Assembly: GCA_015501605.1 (NCBI GenBank) | Contig: JADNRZ010000002.1 | Coordinates: forward strand, 1,488,001-1,552,000 | Direction of reading: 5' to 3' | Source: Panaeolus papilionaceus | Taxonomy: Eukaryota; Basidiomycota; Agaricomycetes; Agaricales | DNA length: 64,000 bases | Shown here: piece after piece, positions 11,137 to 22,306 of the stretch | Position numbering within the stretch: position 1 is the stretch's first letter | Layout: every line of letters begins with the position of its first letter | Program-made: the position numbers and the translations under genes | The notes under the pieces: generated by a model | The model's database searches: none | Told to the model about the DNA's origin: nothing | The model's input: only the letters and a program-made list of their open reading frames with translations

Positions 11137-14100
11137 TTAAACACCAGAAGCCTTCCAACTTGATGGAGGGGCTGCCTTTCTTGGTGGGTGTCCTGGTGAA
11201 CGAGTTGGCGTTGCAGGTTGGCTCGTTGTCCTCCCTCGCGGGTTATTCACGGGCGCCCTCAAGTCTGGACTGCCTCTATCGTTCTTGTTCTGCGCAGCTG
11301 GCATCGTAGGAGGCATAGTTGGGAAGTAACCCGAGTCCCTTGTTGAGGCACTAACACCGCTCAAAAGCGGCCTCCTGGGCATGTCACCGGGCTTACGGGT
11401 TTGGGCTGATGAAGGTCCAAAGTTCTCGCCATATGTGCTGCGAGAGGAACTCCACTTGTTCCCCGTAGACGTGCCCCCACCGTATTCGCTCCGAGAGCTG
11501 CTGATACCACCCATCATCCCGCCATACATCGAGCGGGAGGAGCTAGGCATGTACACAGATGACCCGCTGGACCATTGGTTCTGCATCATGTTCATATTCA
11601 TGCCCATATTCATGTTCATGAACTGCGGAACCATCAACGAGGGTGAAGCAGTAGAACCACCATACACACTACCGCCGCCGCCAAAGCCTCCGATCGCTGA
11701 ACCGCGCTCCCACTCGTCTCCGGCCGCTGCCATTGCTTGCTGTGCAACAGCCATTTGATAGGCTTGTTTAGCAATGAGCATAGCTTGCTGGTGCGCAACG
11801 AGGAAGTTCTGATCTTGTGTCACAGGAGGGGGAACCATGAATTGCGCTGGAGAGAGCATTCCAGGAGCTCCCATGTTCATGTTACCTGGCCAGAGCATTT
11901 GGTTCGGCGCACCAAAGCTCATGGGCCCTGGCATCTGAGCTGCTTGTATCATCATAGGATTCATAGACATCTGACTATTGAGGGGCATATCGTCCTCGTC
12001 ATCACTGACTACAGGACCTTTGCCATTAATGACATTCCCAAGCTATCACCCAAATATTTATCAGCTCAAAAAACAACAGGCAGAAGAATCCCTCTGAAAT
12101 AGACGTACCTCGATAGCGGCTCTCGCCTCACTCCTCCTCCTCTCCCTCCTCCTAATCTCCTTGTCCTCTTCATTGCTCGTGTCCCCACTTCCAGGATCGT
12201 TGCGTGCCTTTGAACTGCCCCTGATATGGCCAGAAACGGCCTTGATGGGTTCCCGCTCATCGTCTTCAAAACTCACGCTCCTTCTCTTAATGTGTTGTTT
12301 CACTCCCAAGCCACTTACACCACTCTTCCACTCGTTCCGCTTCTTGATTGTCAACTGTGTCTCAGAAGGAGGGGCAATGTCGCTTCCATCCTTCGGTGTC
12401 AGCGGAGCTCTCCCGCTGCTAGAATCCCCAATCGAGCTCGCGGGGCTATCGCGGCGTGCTGCAAACGGTCTTTCGGGTGCGGCTTGCGTTAGATGCGGGG
12501 TTGCTTTGGGCATCTGAGTGCTGAGCGGCACGCCAGTGATCATGGTTGAGCTTCTCTGCCTCGTTCCAGGGGGTCTTAAAGAGCTATTACGATCATTAGC
12601 AGAAGACGACTGTGTACCATTGGTTGCAGAGGGATTAGGGGCGAGATTGGATCTGACAGGATAGGAAGCCTTGTTTTGCTGTGAAGGTAAAGGGACTGGA
12701 GGCTTGGGCGTGATCGAGTTGGATGAACCAGAAGGGATGAGAGTGCTACTCCGCTGTCTGGGTGTCGTAAAGCTAGCCGGAGGGGAAGTAGACTTGCTGT
12801 CCGAAGTTGCAGTCTGAAAAGAGGCTACCGATGATGCTCCTCCTTGATCGCGTTTGGGGAAAGAGGGGCGAGAAGTCACACTAAATGCAGGCGGGGGAGA
12901 TCTCTGCTTGATAGGTATAGGAGCAATGGTGTCCTTGGTATCTTTCGTGACCTCTGGTGACTTCTTCTCCGGTTCACTTTCGGTATCGCTCGACTCAGAA
13001 GAAGAATCTCCTGTCCGCGAAATGAAGTTGATACCAGCCATACCTAGTAGTTGAATGAGATCTTCGTCAGGTGGGCTGGGATCTACCTTTTCGGCGGGTG
13101 TGGAGAATGCCTTGATCCCGGAGGAAAGGCGACGATGACCAGGGACGCGAGATTGGTTCGCTGGAGGTGGTAATGGTGCGGTTATAGATTTGGTGGGCTC
13201 AGGACGAGTTATCTGCTCTGGTGCAGAGCTTGTGCTGGCATTAAGATTGGGGGACGCCGTCGATGGAGATGTGTTTAATTTCACAGCACGCGACAATCTA
13301 TCTGTCAGAGGTATCCGCTTTGATGCTTCAGGGCTAGAATCTCTGGCAGGGGGAGTGACGTTCGATGCGGCAGATGACTCGGCGAGTGACTGGTCGCTCA
13401 AGTATTGCTTTAGCTCCTTTGGCGGTGAGCTGGGTGGCGAGATAAACTTGTGCGGGGGAACAGTGCGGGTCAAAGGCTGAGTATCTGTCTCAGATGGCAA
13501 TGGAAGCACAGTCATTGACATGGCCGTGGGGCTATGAACCAGTCGAGATCCCGTAAGGGACTCGTTTGTTTGTTGTGAAAGCAGTGTTTGTCCAGGTGTA
13601 AACCCTTCATTACTTTTTTCAGCGGCAGTCATTGTGCGCTTGGGATTGGTGAGCTCGTTAATGTCAATCAAGGGTTTTTGTGAATGACCAGGCCTGGAAA
13701 CGTTGCCAGTAGATCTCGAATAAGTCGCAGAATACGACGACATGGCGCTCCCTGGCCGTCTCGGTGCCACGAGTGTCGCGAGCGGCGCATCATCATCGGA
13801 ATCAGACCCACTATCTGGGGTTGGGTTAGTAGTGGTGGGCATGGAGCTGTTGGTCCGTCCAGAAATAGCAGCAGGCGTTTTAATAGGCTGCTGCGTCGAT
13901 TGAGGCTGAACTAGGAACTGCTTATCGTCGGCTAAGAACATGGGAACAAATTAGCATGTCTAAAGTAGGGTGGGATGTCAACACCTTACCTTGAATGAAT
14001 GCAGCATTTGAAGCTGCCAAGACACTGGCGCGCTTAGCTGCTGCTGATGGTGTCAAAGCACTCGTAGAGGCACTCGCCCTTGGACGTGATGTATTGCCAT

Positions 14101-15544
14101 AATTGCTAAGACCGGACTGAGGACGTGGTGAAACGTCCTGGGAGCTCGAAGAAGCATCTATCCTGGGTGTTGGACGTGGCTGAACACTGGGGCTTGTGGT
14201 AACGGAATGGCCCGTGTGTGATCTGGCAGGTCGTGATGGAACCGGATAGTCGTGGCGGCTAATTTGAGTGTCAAGCTTGGTTCCATGGCCCATTTCGGAT
14301 TTAGCTTTCGTTTTTCCACTGCGTTGAGGAAGGCGAGTTTGATTCATGGAAATACGAGGCCGCATCGTTTCGTCATCGTCAGAACTTTGGTCTGAAGAAT
14401 CAGGACTGTCATCGTCATCTTCGGAGGTAGAAACGGGCATAAGGGACCGGCGTCGATTCTGGTTATTTCTCATGTTAGGAGGACGAGGAGGTTTCGGACT
14501 GGCACGACCGCGGGAAGGACCTGAGGTGAGAATAGGTGGTGGGGGTAATGCAGGACTAGGGCTTGGCGAGCGGAAAGAAGGTGATGGTGAGCCAGCCATG
14601 CTGCGTCGTGCTTGAGCTTCGCGGAAGGCAGCTACTGAAATTCGCTGAGATGATTCTGAATTTATACTTTCACCACGAGGTCTTGGAATAGGTGCGGACA
14701 ATGAAACATTTGAGTTATTGGCTGGAGAAGGTTCCCGTACGTTGCGGAAAGACTTGAGAGCAAAAGACCCTTGAGTTGATTCGACGACGGATTCTGAACC
14801 TGAGTCGAATGCAGGATTTGGCGAGAAATTAGATTCATGCAGAAAAGAACCTGGTGCTTTTGGAGAAGTAGTAGGGGATGAAGTGCTGGGTTTTGACCAA
14901 ACAAAAAGTGAAGGTCGTTTCTGTGGATTCTGTTGACGAGGTGGGCGAGCGGAAGACGAAGGCGAGGGAGGGAGAGAATCGGGAGAAGAGAAAGGTAATT
15001 CTGATTCGTTGGGTAAAGAGCGAGTTGAGAGAGCACTATTAGGATCGCCATAAGCAGCGAATATAGCGGATCTGGAAGGAGGTGGGCGAAGTCTGCGAGG
15101 ATCTTCTGGTAAAGGAGGAGGCTGACCGTCAATGCTTGTGTCGCGGTTTGAATATGAAGGACGCGGAGAGGTTGAAAAACCTAGATTTGAAGTGCTCGCC
15201 GAAGTCAAATCTGAGCCAGAAATGTTTGATTTTTTACGACCAAAAAGGCGTAATTTGTGGCCTGATGATTGTTGAGGTGGTGGTGGTGGTGGTGGTGAAG
15301 ATTGAGGTATGCTCAAGGATGACTGTGTGTTATTGGAATGATATGCTCTTGCTGATTCTGGATGGAGGCGAGAGCGTGTTATGGTATTAGAGGTGTATTG
15401 AGTATGATAGGAGGAGGACGTTGGTGAGGAGACATTTGAATCTAGTTCTGTCGTCGTCGTCGTCGTTGTTGTTGTCTGATCATCGTGCTTTAGGCGTGAT
15501 GAAGACTTGCTTTTCTTTGAAAAGAAACCACCAAGGAGTGGCAT
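11137..15544 (-). CDS. Large Ser/Pro-rich, mostly disordered protein (1427 aa), function unknown
   Basis: Three exons: 15544-13990, 13931-12109, 12042-11137; phases close to 1427 residues. I do not recognise the family. The N-terminus is MPLLGGFFSKKSKSSSR, basic and possibly myristoyl-independent membrane- or cortex-binding (inference). The first two-thirds are low-complexity Ser/Pro/Arg with a poly-Thr run, a poly-Pro run (encoded near 15280-15300) and acidic Ser/Asp patches (TSEDDDDSPDSSDQSSDDDE; DTESEPEKK). A charged stretch EEDKEIRRRERRRSEARAAIE, close to the second intron, may form a short helix or coiled coil. The last exon has a Gln/Ala-rich helix-like segment (AHQQAMLIAKQAYQMAVAQQ), a Met/Asn-rich tract (NMNMGMNMNMM), Gly/Ser/Tyr repeats of SSRSxYG type, and a basic C-terminus. 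Composition resembles fungal cortical or polarity scaffolds, but no domain proves this. Confidence 0.75.
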
Positions 15545-16388
15545 TTGCTATTCAATGAAACAACTGTTCAAGTTGTATGGTCAGATACCCGACAAGAGAC
15601 TTGAATGTCTTTTGCAAATGACCTTTTCAACGGGTAATACCAGGAGAATAAAGACAGAGAGAGAAAAAAAAGAAGAAAGAGAGACGCCGCACAAGATATA
15701 AAAAGTTGGCAACAGAGCAGTAGACGTCGGTCAACAAATGTCTCCTTGCGAACTCAGTTGTGTTTGTTCATGTATTGTCACCACCAATCCCCTCTCTTAC
15801 TACTTATCGAGTCAATTAAATAAATAAAATCATGACATCACATCGCTTTACTCTTGAGTTCTACTTCTACTATAGTTGAAACCTACTTTCTTGTTCATAA
15901 CCGACTCTGCCTTGTCTGTCCCCCACCCGCTGAATCTCAAATCCCCGCGAATCGATCGTCGCCACCTGTCACCCTTGTCTCTTGATTGGGTCTTTTCGGT
16001 CCTGACCTTTTATAATGCCTAGACCATCCTCCTTTTATGTGTCAATCACCACGTTGCACTCTTACACATCACACAACACCGGTGAAACTTGTGAGTCGCA
16101 ACCAAAAAGCATATGATTCCAATTCTTTCCAATGTTTTCCAATGAGACCCCCTGTCAATCATCATATATCACAATGACGGAATTAATTATAACAGAACAT
16201 ATATCTCGGCGTTAAAGCCGTTAGTCATCACCTTGAATTCAATTTTCAATTCCTCAGTCAACGGAAGTAGAACAACCACCAGTACTAACAACAATAATAC
16301 ACACAAAACAAAAAATACAATACATATCGTATGTAGCTCTGACAATCATCACTACCCGAGCCATTTCACCTCTCAAGGCATATTATCC
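15545..16388. promoter_or_regulatory. Promoter of the 1427-aa gene; 3' region of CorA-like gene
   Basis: 844 bp without coding sequence. On the minus strand a TATAAAAG box occurs at 16014-16007, about 460 nt upstream of the 15544 start codon, so a long leader would be needed if it is used. Two near-copies of TTCCAATG lie at about 16118-16144. The right end should be 3' UTR of the CorA-like gene. Confidence 0.4.
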
Positions 16389-19378
16389 TTAATCATCCTT
16401 CAATCCATCGCTCGCTTTCAACGCGTACCTGACGTTCCATCGCCTTCGCAACTTCTCGTACGCCCCTATCATATCGCCTTGCATGAACAACAGTACCAGC
16501 GCCACCATGATCGGAACTGCAAGCTTCCAAAAACTAGCAACACCCGCTTCAGCGACTCTTCGTTCCAAGAATAGTCCTACAGACAATCACTCACAACAAG
16601 TCAGAGTTGTTTTCCACACTCCAGAACGGTGTAAAGTTCATTCCCTTTGTGGAGTTCAGTCTACATGTCCACAAAATGTACATACAAAATTTCGCACTCA
16701 CAAAATAGCCAGTCAACAGAGTCAACGGAAGAAAAATGATTGTGACCAGCGTCAACCGGTTCCTGTTCCAGAGCGCGTTGTCATCATCAACGTCAAAAGT
16801 CGCCCACCAATTCATTTACATCACCACGTTCATTTCATAAGATGCTGTCTATAAAATCCAGAATCACCAAACCGAAGATCAGTCAAATAGGCAACGAGCG
16901 ACACAACCGCCGCCTGATAACAGCCCCGCACCCACATTAAACGCAAAATTAATCAGGTTCTCAGAAATGTCTTCGAACATGTCCAAACTCGACAGCGCAA
17001 AGTCGATATGATCGTAGACGTCCGCCTGATTGGCAACGTCGTTCATCCTCAAAACTCTAAATGGAGCATGGAACATTACAACGTACCAGATACACTTTTG
17101 CTTTGGGACTAAAATAACCCATCGTCACTGAAAAAAAAACTATGAGTACGATGCACCAAAACCCAGCCCCTATTTTTCTCACCTTGTCCCCCATGTACAC
17201 CCGTGAGAGTGCTAGAGAGTCCCATCCCATCGCCACTCGAGCTCCTGACCACAATCTGCGGACGCAGTGAGCCTTTATTGGCCCCATTTCCAACATCAGG
17301 AGGCGGCCCTCTCCCATGCGATGGATCAGCTTGGTGCGTGGGCGACGAAGGTCGCGTCGGTGGTGGCACTGAATGCCCCTGATCCGCCACCGCCATAGCC
17401 CTTTCCTCATCGTACCGTCTTAAATTGTAAATCAGAGTTTTGATCGGCTCAAGGCTACGTTTATGGTGGATCAGATCTCCAGAGAGTATATGCACTAGAA
17501 GAGAATATATAATAAGATCAGCGATAAAATCGCCATTCATACCCTCGAGGACTTACATCTTCGAAGACTGTGCATACCCGGACCGAGCAGAATTTGGTGT
17601 TCCAAATCGTAAATCTTGGTTTGATACTCATCTACCATCTCGAGAGCTCGGTCTACCACTGTCGCAGATTAAGGTTTTATCAGCCAATGTCTGGTGCAAA
17701 CGCGTGTCGAATATGGCGGCGGGGCGCCAAAACAACGTAACACCACTCGCATGAGACGTTCACCGAACGAGGCCAGAGCCACCCCCGCTTCCGCCCCAGT
17801 CGCTGTCCGGTAAACGCCCTCTCAGAAACACTAACTATGAACCGGAGCTTACCAAGGTCCAATAGGCTCTGCACTAACAGCGACGCGTCTTCCGAGGTCC
17901 GCAACACCGAATCGTGCAAATGAACCAACCGGTCGCTGATAGGGCGTGTACTCTAGATTAGGCTTGGGATGAATCGAGATAACTGTACCTTTCATATACG
18001 TTATGTGAATTTTTCGTGTTGCGACAGTCATGCAGGAGCTTACCGTTTCGAAGCAAAAATATGAACACGGGCTCTTGAACTACCTCAATCCGATCGCCCT
18101 CCGTCAGCACTCGTAGCTGAATTAATTGTTTCTCTCTGGCCTTATCACCGACAAGTAAGCATGAACAAACGCTCAAGGGGTAGGTTCAGCATGCTCACCT
18201 TTGACCTGTAACCGCTCAATTTCCCCATTCGTTTCCTTAGGGGAAAATGCATCGAATTATGCATTTGCAGGGCAGGTATAAGTCTGCCTTTCCCATTTTT
18301 CACTGCGCTGGGCGTCATATCCACGTTAACAGACTCCTTCGAAGGAATCTCTTCATGCGTGAGTAAATGCTTGCTTGAACTGCTAGGATCCACAGCCATG
18401 TCTGGAGCAGATGGTCGTTCTGTCGGTGCAAGTGGCTGCTCGTGGAGCCCACCTTCTGTGGAGGCGACGTGCACCGACATGGGTTCTGGATCTGAAGCAT
18501 CCCGCCGAAGCGAATTGCATAGGATACGAATGAACATGTTGCCCTGGTAGTAGTCCACTTTTGAATGGTTGTGGCCGCGTTCATGAAGAATGTCCTCAAG
18601 GGCCAACGAATGTAAATCTTGTAAGTAATATAATAAAGGTGTCAACCGTCTAGACAACAATACACCGTAAACAACACTCACTGTACCGAATTGCCAACAA
18701 ACTCAACACTTCCCAATCAATACCCCCAATGTTAATCCACCGAACCTTGGCATTGACAGGCAAACTTTGTTTATCTCCAGGTACACCCTCGGGTGTCCTT
18801 CCTCCTTCGTTTCCATCACCTTTACCCCCATGCCCATCATCCCCGCTTCTTCCTTTTTTTCCATTCAGAAAATCCAATATTCCTTCATTCGACAAGCGCC
18901 TAAATTCGACATTCTCGGCATCATAATCGATGATGTCAATCACGCAACTCTCCTTGAAGTGCCCGTACTCTGCGCGCGCTAAGCCACTGCGCGGGTTCAC
19001 GCCTGGCTCCGCACCAGCATATAAGTCATAATGAGGCCCATCTACGCCCTCCCTTTTAACCATCTCGACATTGTCTTTGGAGCTCCAATACGAGAGTATG
19101 CCGTCTGAAAGTGTACGTGTATTAGATGGGTTCATAAGATGAGGAAGGTGATGATGACGGTGAGCGTGTGTGTGATGATGAGGTGGTTCTGAAGTTGCAT
19201 CCCGGCGATTGTGAATTGAGGACATATTCTGCGAGGTGCCAGAGTAATTGTCGTTACCCTCAGAATTCTGGGCCAACAAAGGCGAGAGATCAGACGAAGT
19301 TGAATGAGAGGCCTGTTGTGCTCGTTGAGAGCGAGATCGACGAGAGGATTGCGTGGAGCTACAAAAGCGTGGGGGCAT
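16389..19378 (-). CDS. CorA-type Mg2+ transporter, frame broken by one extra base
   Basis: Twelve exons: 19378-18682, 18617-18199, 18140-18044, 17988-17853, 17658-17557, 17494-17183, 17127-17087, 17025-16936, 16848-16820, 16762-16702, 16644-16595, 16533-16389. If one base is discounted the product is ~725 residues. Family blocks: RYNLHSLALEDILHERGH, QEPVFIFLL, GTVISIHPKPNLEYT, VLRTSEDASLLVQSLLDLV, GYFSPKAKVYLADVYDHI, then the pore region RLTLVTIIFLPLTLLTGYF followed by GMNF, the signature of CorA/Mrs2/Alr channels, and a second TM (WKLAVPIMVALVLLFM). The N-terminal ~150 residues are Ser/His-rich and disordered. In exon 4 the frame encoding PNLEYT changes to the one encoding PISDRLVHLHDSV at a CCC run (17944-17942); all splice sites are otherwise intact. 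The start is ATG 19378; the frame opens upstream only from a GTG. Confidence 0.85.
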
Positions 19379-19606
19379 GTTTTTTTGTAGAGTACACCCG
19401 TAAATAACTATAGTCTGCACTTATGATTTTATATTCATGGTTTGAACAAGAACGCCCCCCTTTGTCGTTCTCCCCAGTTGCGTCATTTCCCCTTTCATTC
19501 ATTGATTTGGCTTCATCAACCGGTCCGGTAACCCCGTCCAGCCGTTAGCAGCCACGACACCTTCAAGTTGCAGACTTTGTCTTGTACATACCATCAGTTC
19601 AGCCCA
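19379..19606. promoter_or_regulatory. Short divergent promoter, CorA-like / thioredoxin
   Basis: Only 228 bp separate the two start codons. The stretch is C/T-rich on the + strand near 19450-19500; no TATA box was found. Expression of the two genes may be coupled (inference). Confidence 0.5.
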
Positions 19607-20387
19607 ATGTCTATTACCCATATTACCTCTCTAACCCAATTAAAGAGTATCTTGACAAAGTCAAAAGACAAACTTTCCGTAAGTCAACCCTTTTATTGCC
19701 TTGCAAATTACCCGTCTGCGTTGAGAACTGCGGCTAATGACTCGGATTTGTCAACAAAGGTCATTGACTTCCATGCGACATGGTATGCAATCCAGCGGTC
19801 ATAATCACTTCCTGGGATGTAGAAGTTCTGAAATATGCATGTTCTAGGTGTGGACCCTGCCACGCTATCGCTCCTACATTTGAGGCACTCTCAAAGAAAT
19901 ACGCCAACGTCAACTTTCTCAAGTGCGATGTGGATGCAGCACAAGAGGTTGCTAAGGAGTACTCCGTCTCTGCTATGTGCGTTCTTTGACTTGCTTCTGT
20001 TACTGCAATTTATCTCATGTTCTATCCGGACGCCATTAGGCCTACTTTCATCTTCCTCAAAGGCTCAACCAAAGTTGATCAAATGAAAGGTGCCAATAAG
20101 TCGTGCGTTTCTCAGCCGTTCTCAGCAGTTTTGCCTTTGTTCTCATGATTATTTGCAGAGCACTAGAGAGCACGATCAGTAAGCACGCCAGCGCCAGCAG
20201 TGGAACGACTGCATTCAATGGACGAGGTCAAACACTCGGTGGAGCACCTGCACCACCTGACATCGCGGGAACAGCGAACCAACAGTTGAACCATCTCGGA
20301 GAGTACTGGAACAAGCTCGATCCTCAACTCCGAGTTTTCGTCGGTCTGATTGGATTGTACGCCGCTTTCTACTTCCTTGGTGGTTGA
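19607..20387 (+). CDS. Thioredoxin with C-terminal membrane anchor
   Basis: Five exons: 19607-19678, 19760-19782, 19848-19976, 20040-20099, 20159-20387, giving 170 residues. The thioredoxin fold holds VIDFHATWCGPC with the redox pair C33/C36 (split by intron 2), APTFEALSKKYANVNFLKCDVD, and the cis-Pro block SAMPTFIFLKGS. The usual domain ends near residue 105. It is followed by a Ser/Gly/Pro linker (~45 residues) and a hydrophobic end, VFVGLIGLYAAFYFLGG (154-170), long enough for a tail anchor. The thioredoxin would then face the cytosol on ER, peroxisome or mitochondrial outer membrane (inference). The donor of intron 4 (AA|GTCGTG) is weak; moving it would alter only the NKAL junction. Confidence 0.88.
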
Positions 20388-20688
20388 ATTGCCATTCCTC
20401 CGCCCTTTCCTCTTTGGGCTGTTTTTACTATAGTATTTATCTGAAAAACTCATGTCACTGTCTTCACACCGTTCTAAATTTCATGGCATTTTCTCAGAGT
20501 ATACATCAACACGTTCAGTCCGAACAGCAGGCAGAGATCAGCTTACGAGGTGAAAACCTCTACGAGTACAATGGCAAAACAGAAGCAAAAGAAATATGAG
20601 CACCTGAAAGTGTGCGGGTATGGAGCAAAGCACCTAAAGTATTCATGGTTGATTATGAGAGTGTGATCTCGGCATCTGAGCCCGATGT
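20388..20688. other. Convergent 3' regions
   Basis: 301 bp between the stop codons of the thioredoxin (+) and RNase III-like (-) genes. No coding sequence seen; expected to be two 3' UTRs. Confidence 0.5.
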
Positions 20689-21733
20689 TCACCATCCCAT
20701 CGCCAACCATGCCTGCCGCGCTGCCTCCTCCTTAGCCTGCTTCTGGCTTTTGCCAACTCCAATTCCGCGTTCTTGATCGTTGACTGCATGATGGTTGAGA
20801 AACAATATACCAGATTTCAAGATAAGAACCTACTGAGGCATCGAACTGTCCACGTCGGCTGGTGAGGCGGGCCCTGTGGAACTGCAGAGTAACTGATGGC
20901 AACACCCTTCTTAGCCGCAGTCTGATTGACGAGGGCCAAAGTGACCAGGTTCATCATACTGGAAGGCATGTTGCCTGGGCCACCGGGTGACGGTACACTA
21001 GGAGGTGGAGGGGAGGCAGGAAGCGGTGGAGCAGGTCCTGTTGGAGGAGGGGGACTAGCGAATGATTGGTATGAACTTGGTGTGCTGGCGGAACTGTACG
21101 CAGGGGGGTTGGGTTGGGTGTTGAGCTTTATACCCTCTGCGGGAAGGACAACATCTGCGATGTAGCCCGGGTCAATTAGCTTCGAAATCCAATTCTGAAG
21201 GAGAGGTCCATGTCCATTGCGAATGTACAAAGCCCCTATGTAGGTATGAAAGTAGTTTTGCATTTCCTTTGTATTTAAGGGGTGGGTCAGTAGGCAACCT
21301 GGACGATGTGAATGATTACAATGCATACCTTGGCGTCATCGAGAAGGCTTATTTCGGTAATAGCAATTCTGAGTTTCCCCTTGAGGCCGTAGCTGGTGAC
21401 CCAATCATATGCTTGCTCCTCAGAGAGAAACTTAGTTCTTTCAGACTATAGACGCCCAAGATAGCACGATGACTAATGAGAACAGCAAACATGTTGGGAG
21501 ATGGGACCGACCTCAATTTCTTCCACCCTCAAAGAAGGCTTCTTCGCAAAAAGATGATAGGTAACGGCCATCTCAAAGACTTTGGCACCAAGGTCCCTCA
21601 AACGGTATATGTCCCCATAGTCATCTCGCATTTGGGCTCCCTGTTGAAGAAGAGAAGGGTGGGTATAGACGTCGAGCATGAGATCCATGTCTCCATCGAT
21701 ACGAGGAAGCTGTGGAAGTTCTGATCCAGACAT
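20689..21733 (-). CDS. RNase III-fold + dsRNA-binding protein, catalytic residues lost
   Basis: Four exons: 21733-21512, 21445-21329, 21266-20834, 20783-20689; 288 residues. The RNase III-like half has DVYTHPSLLQQG, RLRDLGAKVFEMAVTYHLF, KFLSEEQAYDW and YFHTYIGALYIRNGHGPL, in the usual order. The family signature (R-L-E-x-L-G-D) reads R44-L-R46-D-L-G-A50, and the second acidic site (D-x-x-E before YIGA) reads N117-Y-F-H120, so the four metal-binding acids are replaced by R, A, N and H. A Pro/Ser linker follows, then a C-terminal dsRBD (LVTLALVNQTAAKKGVAISY, TWTVRCLI, GIGVGKSQKQAKEEAARQAW). Mitochondrial ribosomal protein mL44 has the same plan, but no mitochondrial presequence is visible here. 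A role in binding or protecting dsRNA is inferred. Confidence 0.85.
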
Positions 21734-22306
21734 TTGTTTGTGCCTGTAAGGTAATGGTTAAAGAAGTGAAATGGGATGAACAATTGCAGTCGTGCGGTTT
21801 ATATACAGCGTGTCCAAGAGAAGGACGGAGAACGCCGTAAAAACAAGTCAGCGGCTGTGGTTTGACAGGAACACGTGCAGATAATATCTAACACGATTTT
21901 ATTTATCGATGACTCCGAAAATTCAGTCTGAATAAAGCGCCCAAGGACCTTGTGACAATGGGAAGGTGGGGTCGGTAATAGTTTGAAGGAATTCAAAGAG
22001 TCAAGTGACAGTGTGAGATAAGATCAAATGTCGGAGTCTGAAATCTCAACACGCTACGGTCACGTGTGTAGCCGATTTTGAGCACTGTTCGTTGAAGACA
22101 AGGTGTCCTTTCATTACACCTCCCTCGATGCAATAAAGCCCATTCTAATCTTGTCTTTACTCTGAAAGAACGTCCAACTTTCTCTGTAAATCCGACAACA
22201 TTACTAATTGTTGGAAATAACCTTTCCTCATAGGCAATAACGAGGTTGTTCTTCAACGTCATTGTAACACCTAGGGACTAGCGCCTTAGTTCAGATACAT
22301 ACCGCC
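21734..22306. promoter_or_regulatory. Divergent promoter, RNase III-like / POM152
   Basis: 573 bp between two divergent start codons; no coding sequence. A short T-rich to A-rich stretch at 21890-21910 is the only notable composition change. Confidence 0.45.

Noticed and set aside
15449..15475. GTC/GTT trinucleotide run
   Set aside because: Codes for the poly-Thr stretch near the N-terminus of the 1427-residue protein.
17929..17944. A 16-nt GT..AG segment that would restore the CorA-like frame
   Set aside because: Far below any known spliceosomal intron size; it would also delete conserved residues (PIS).
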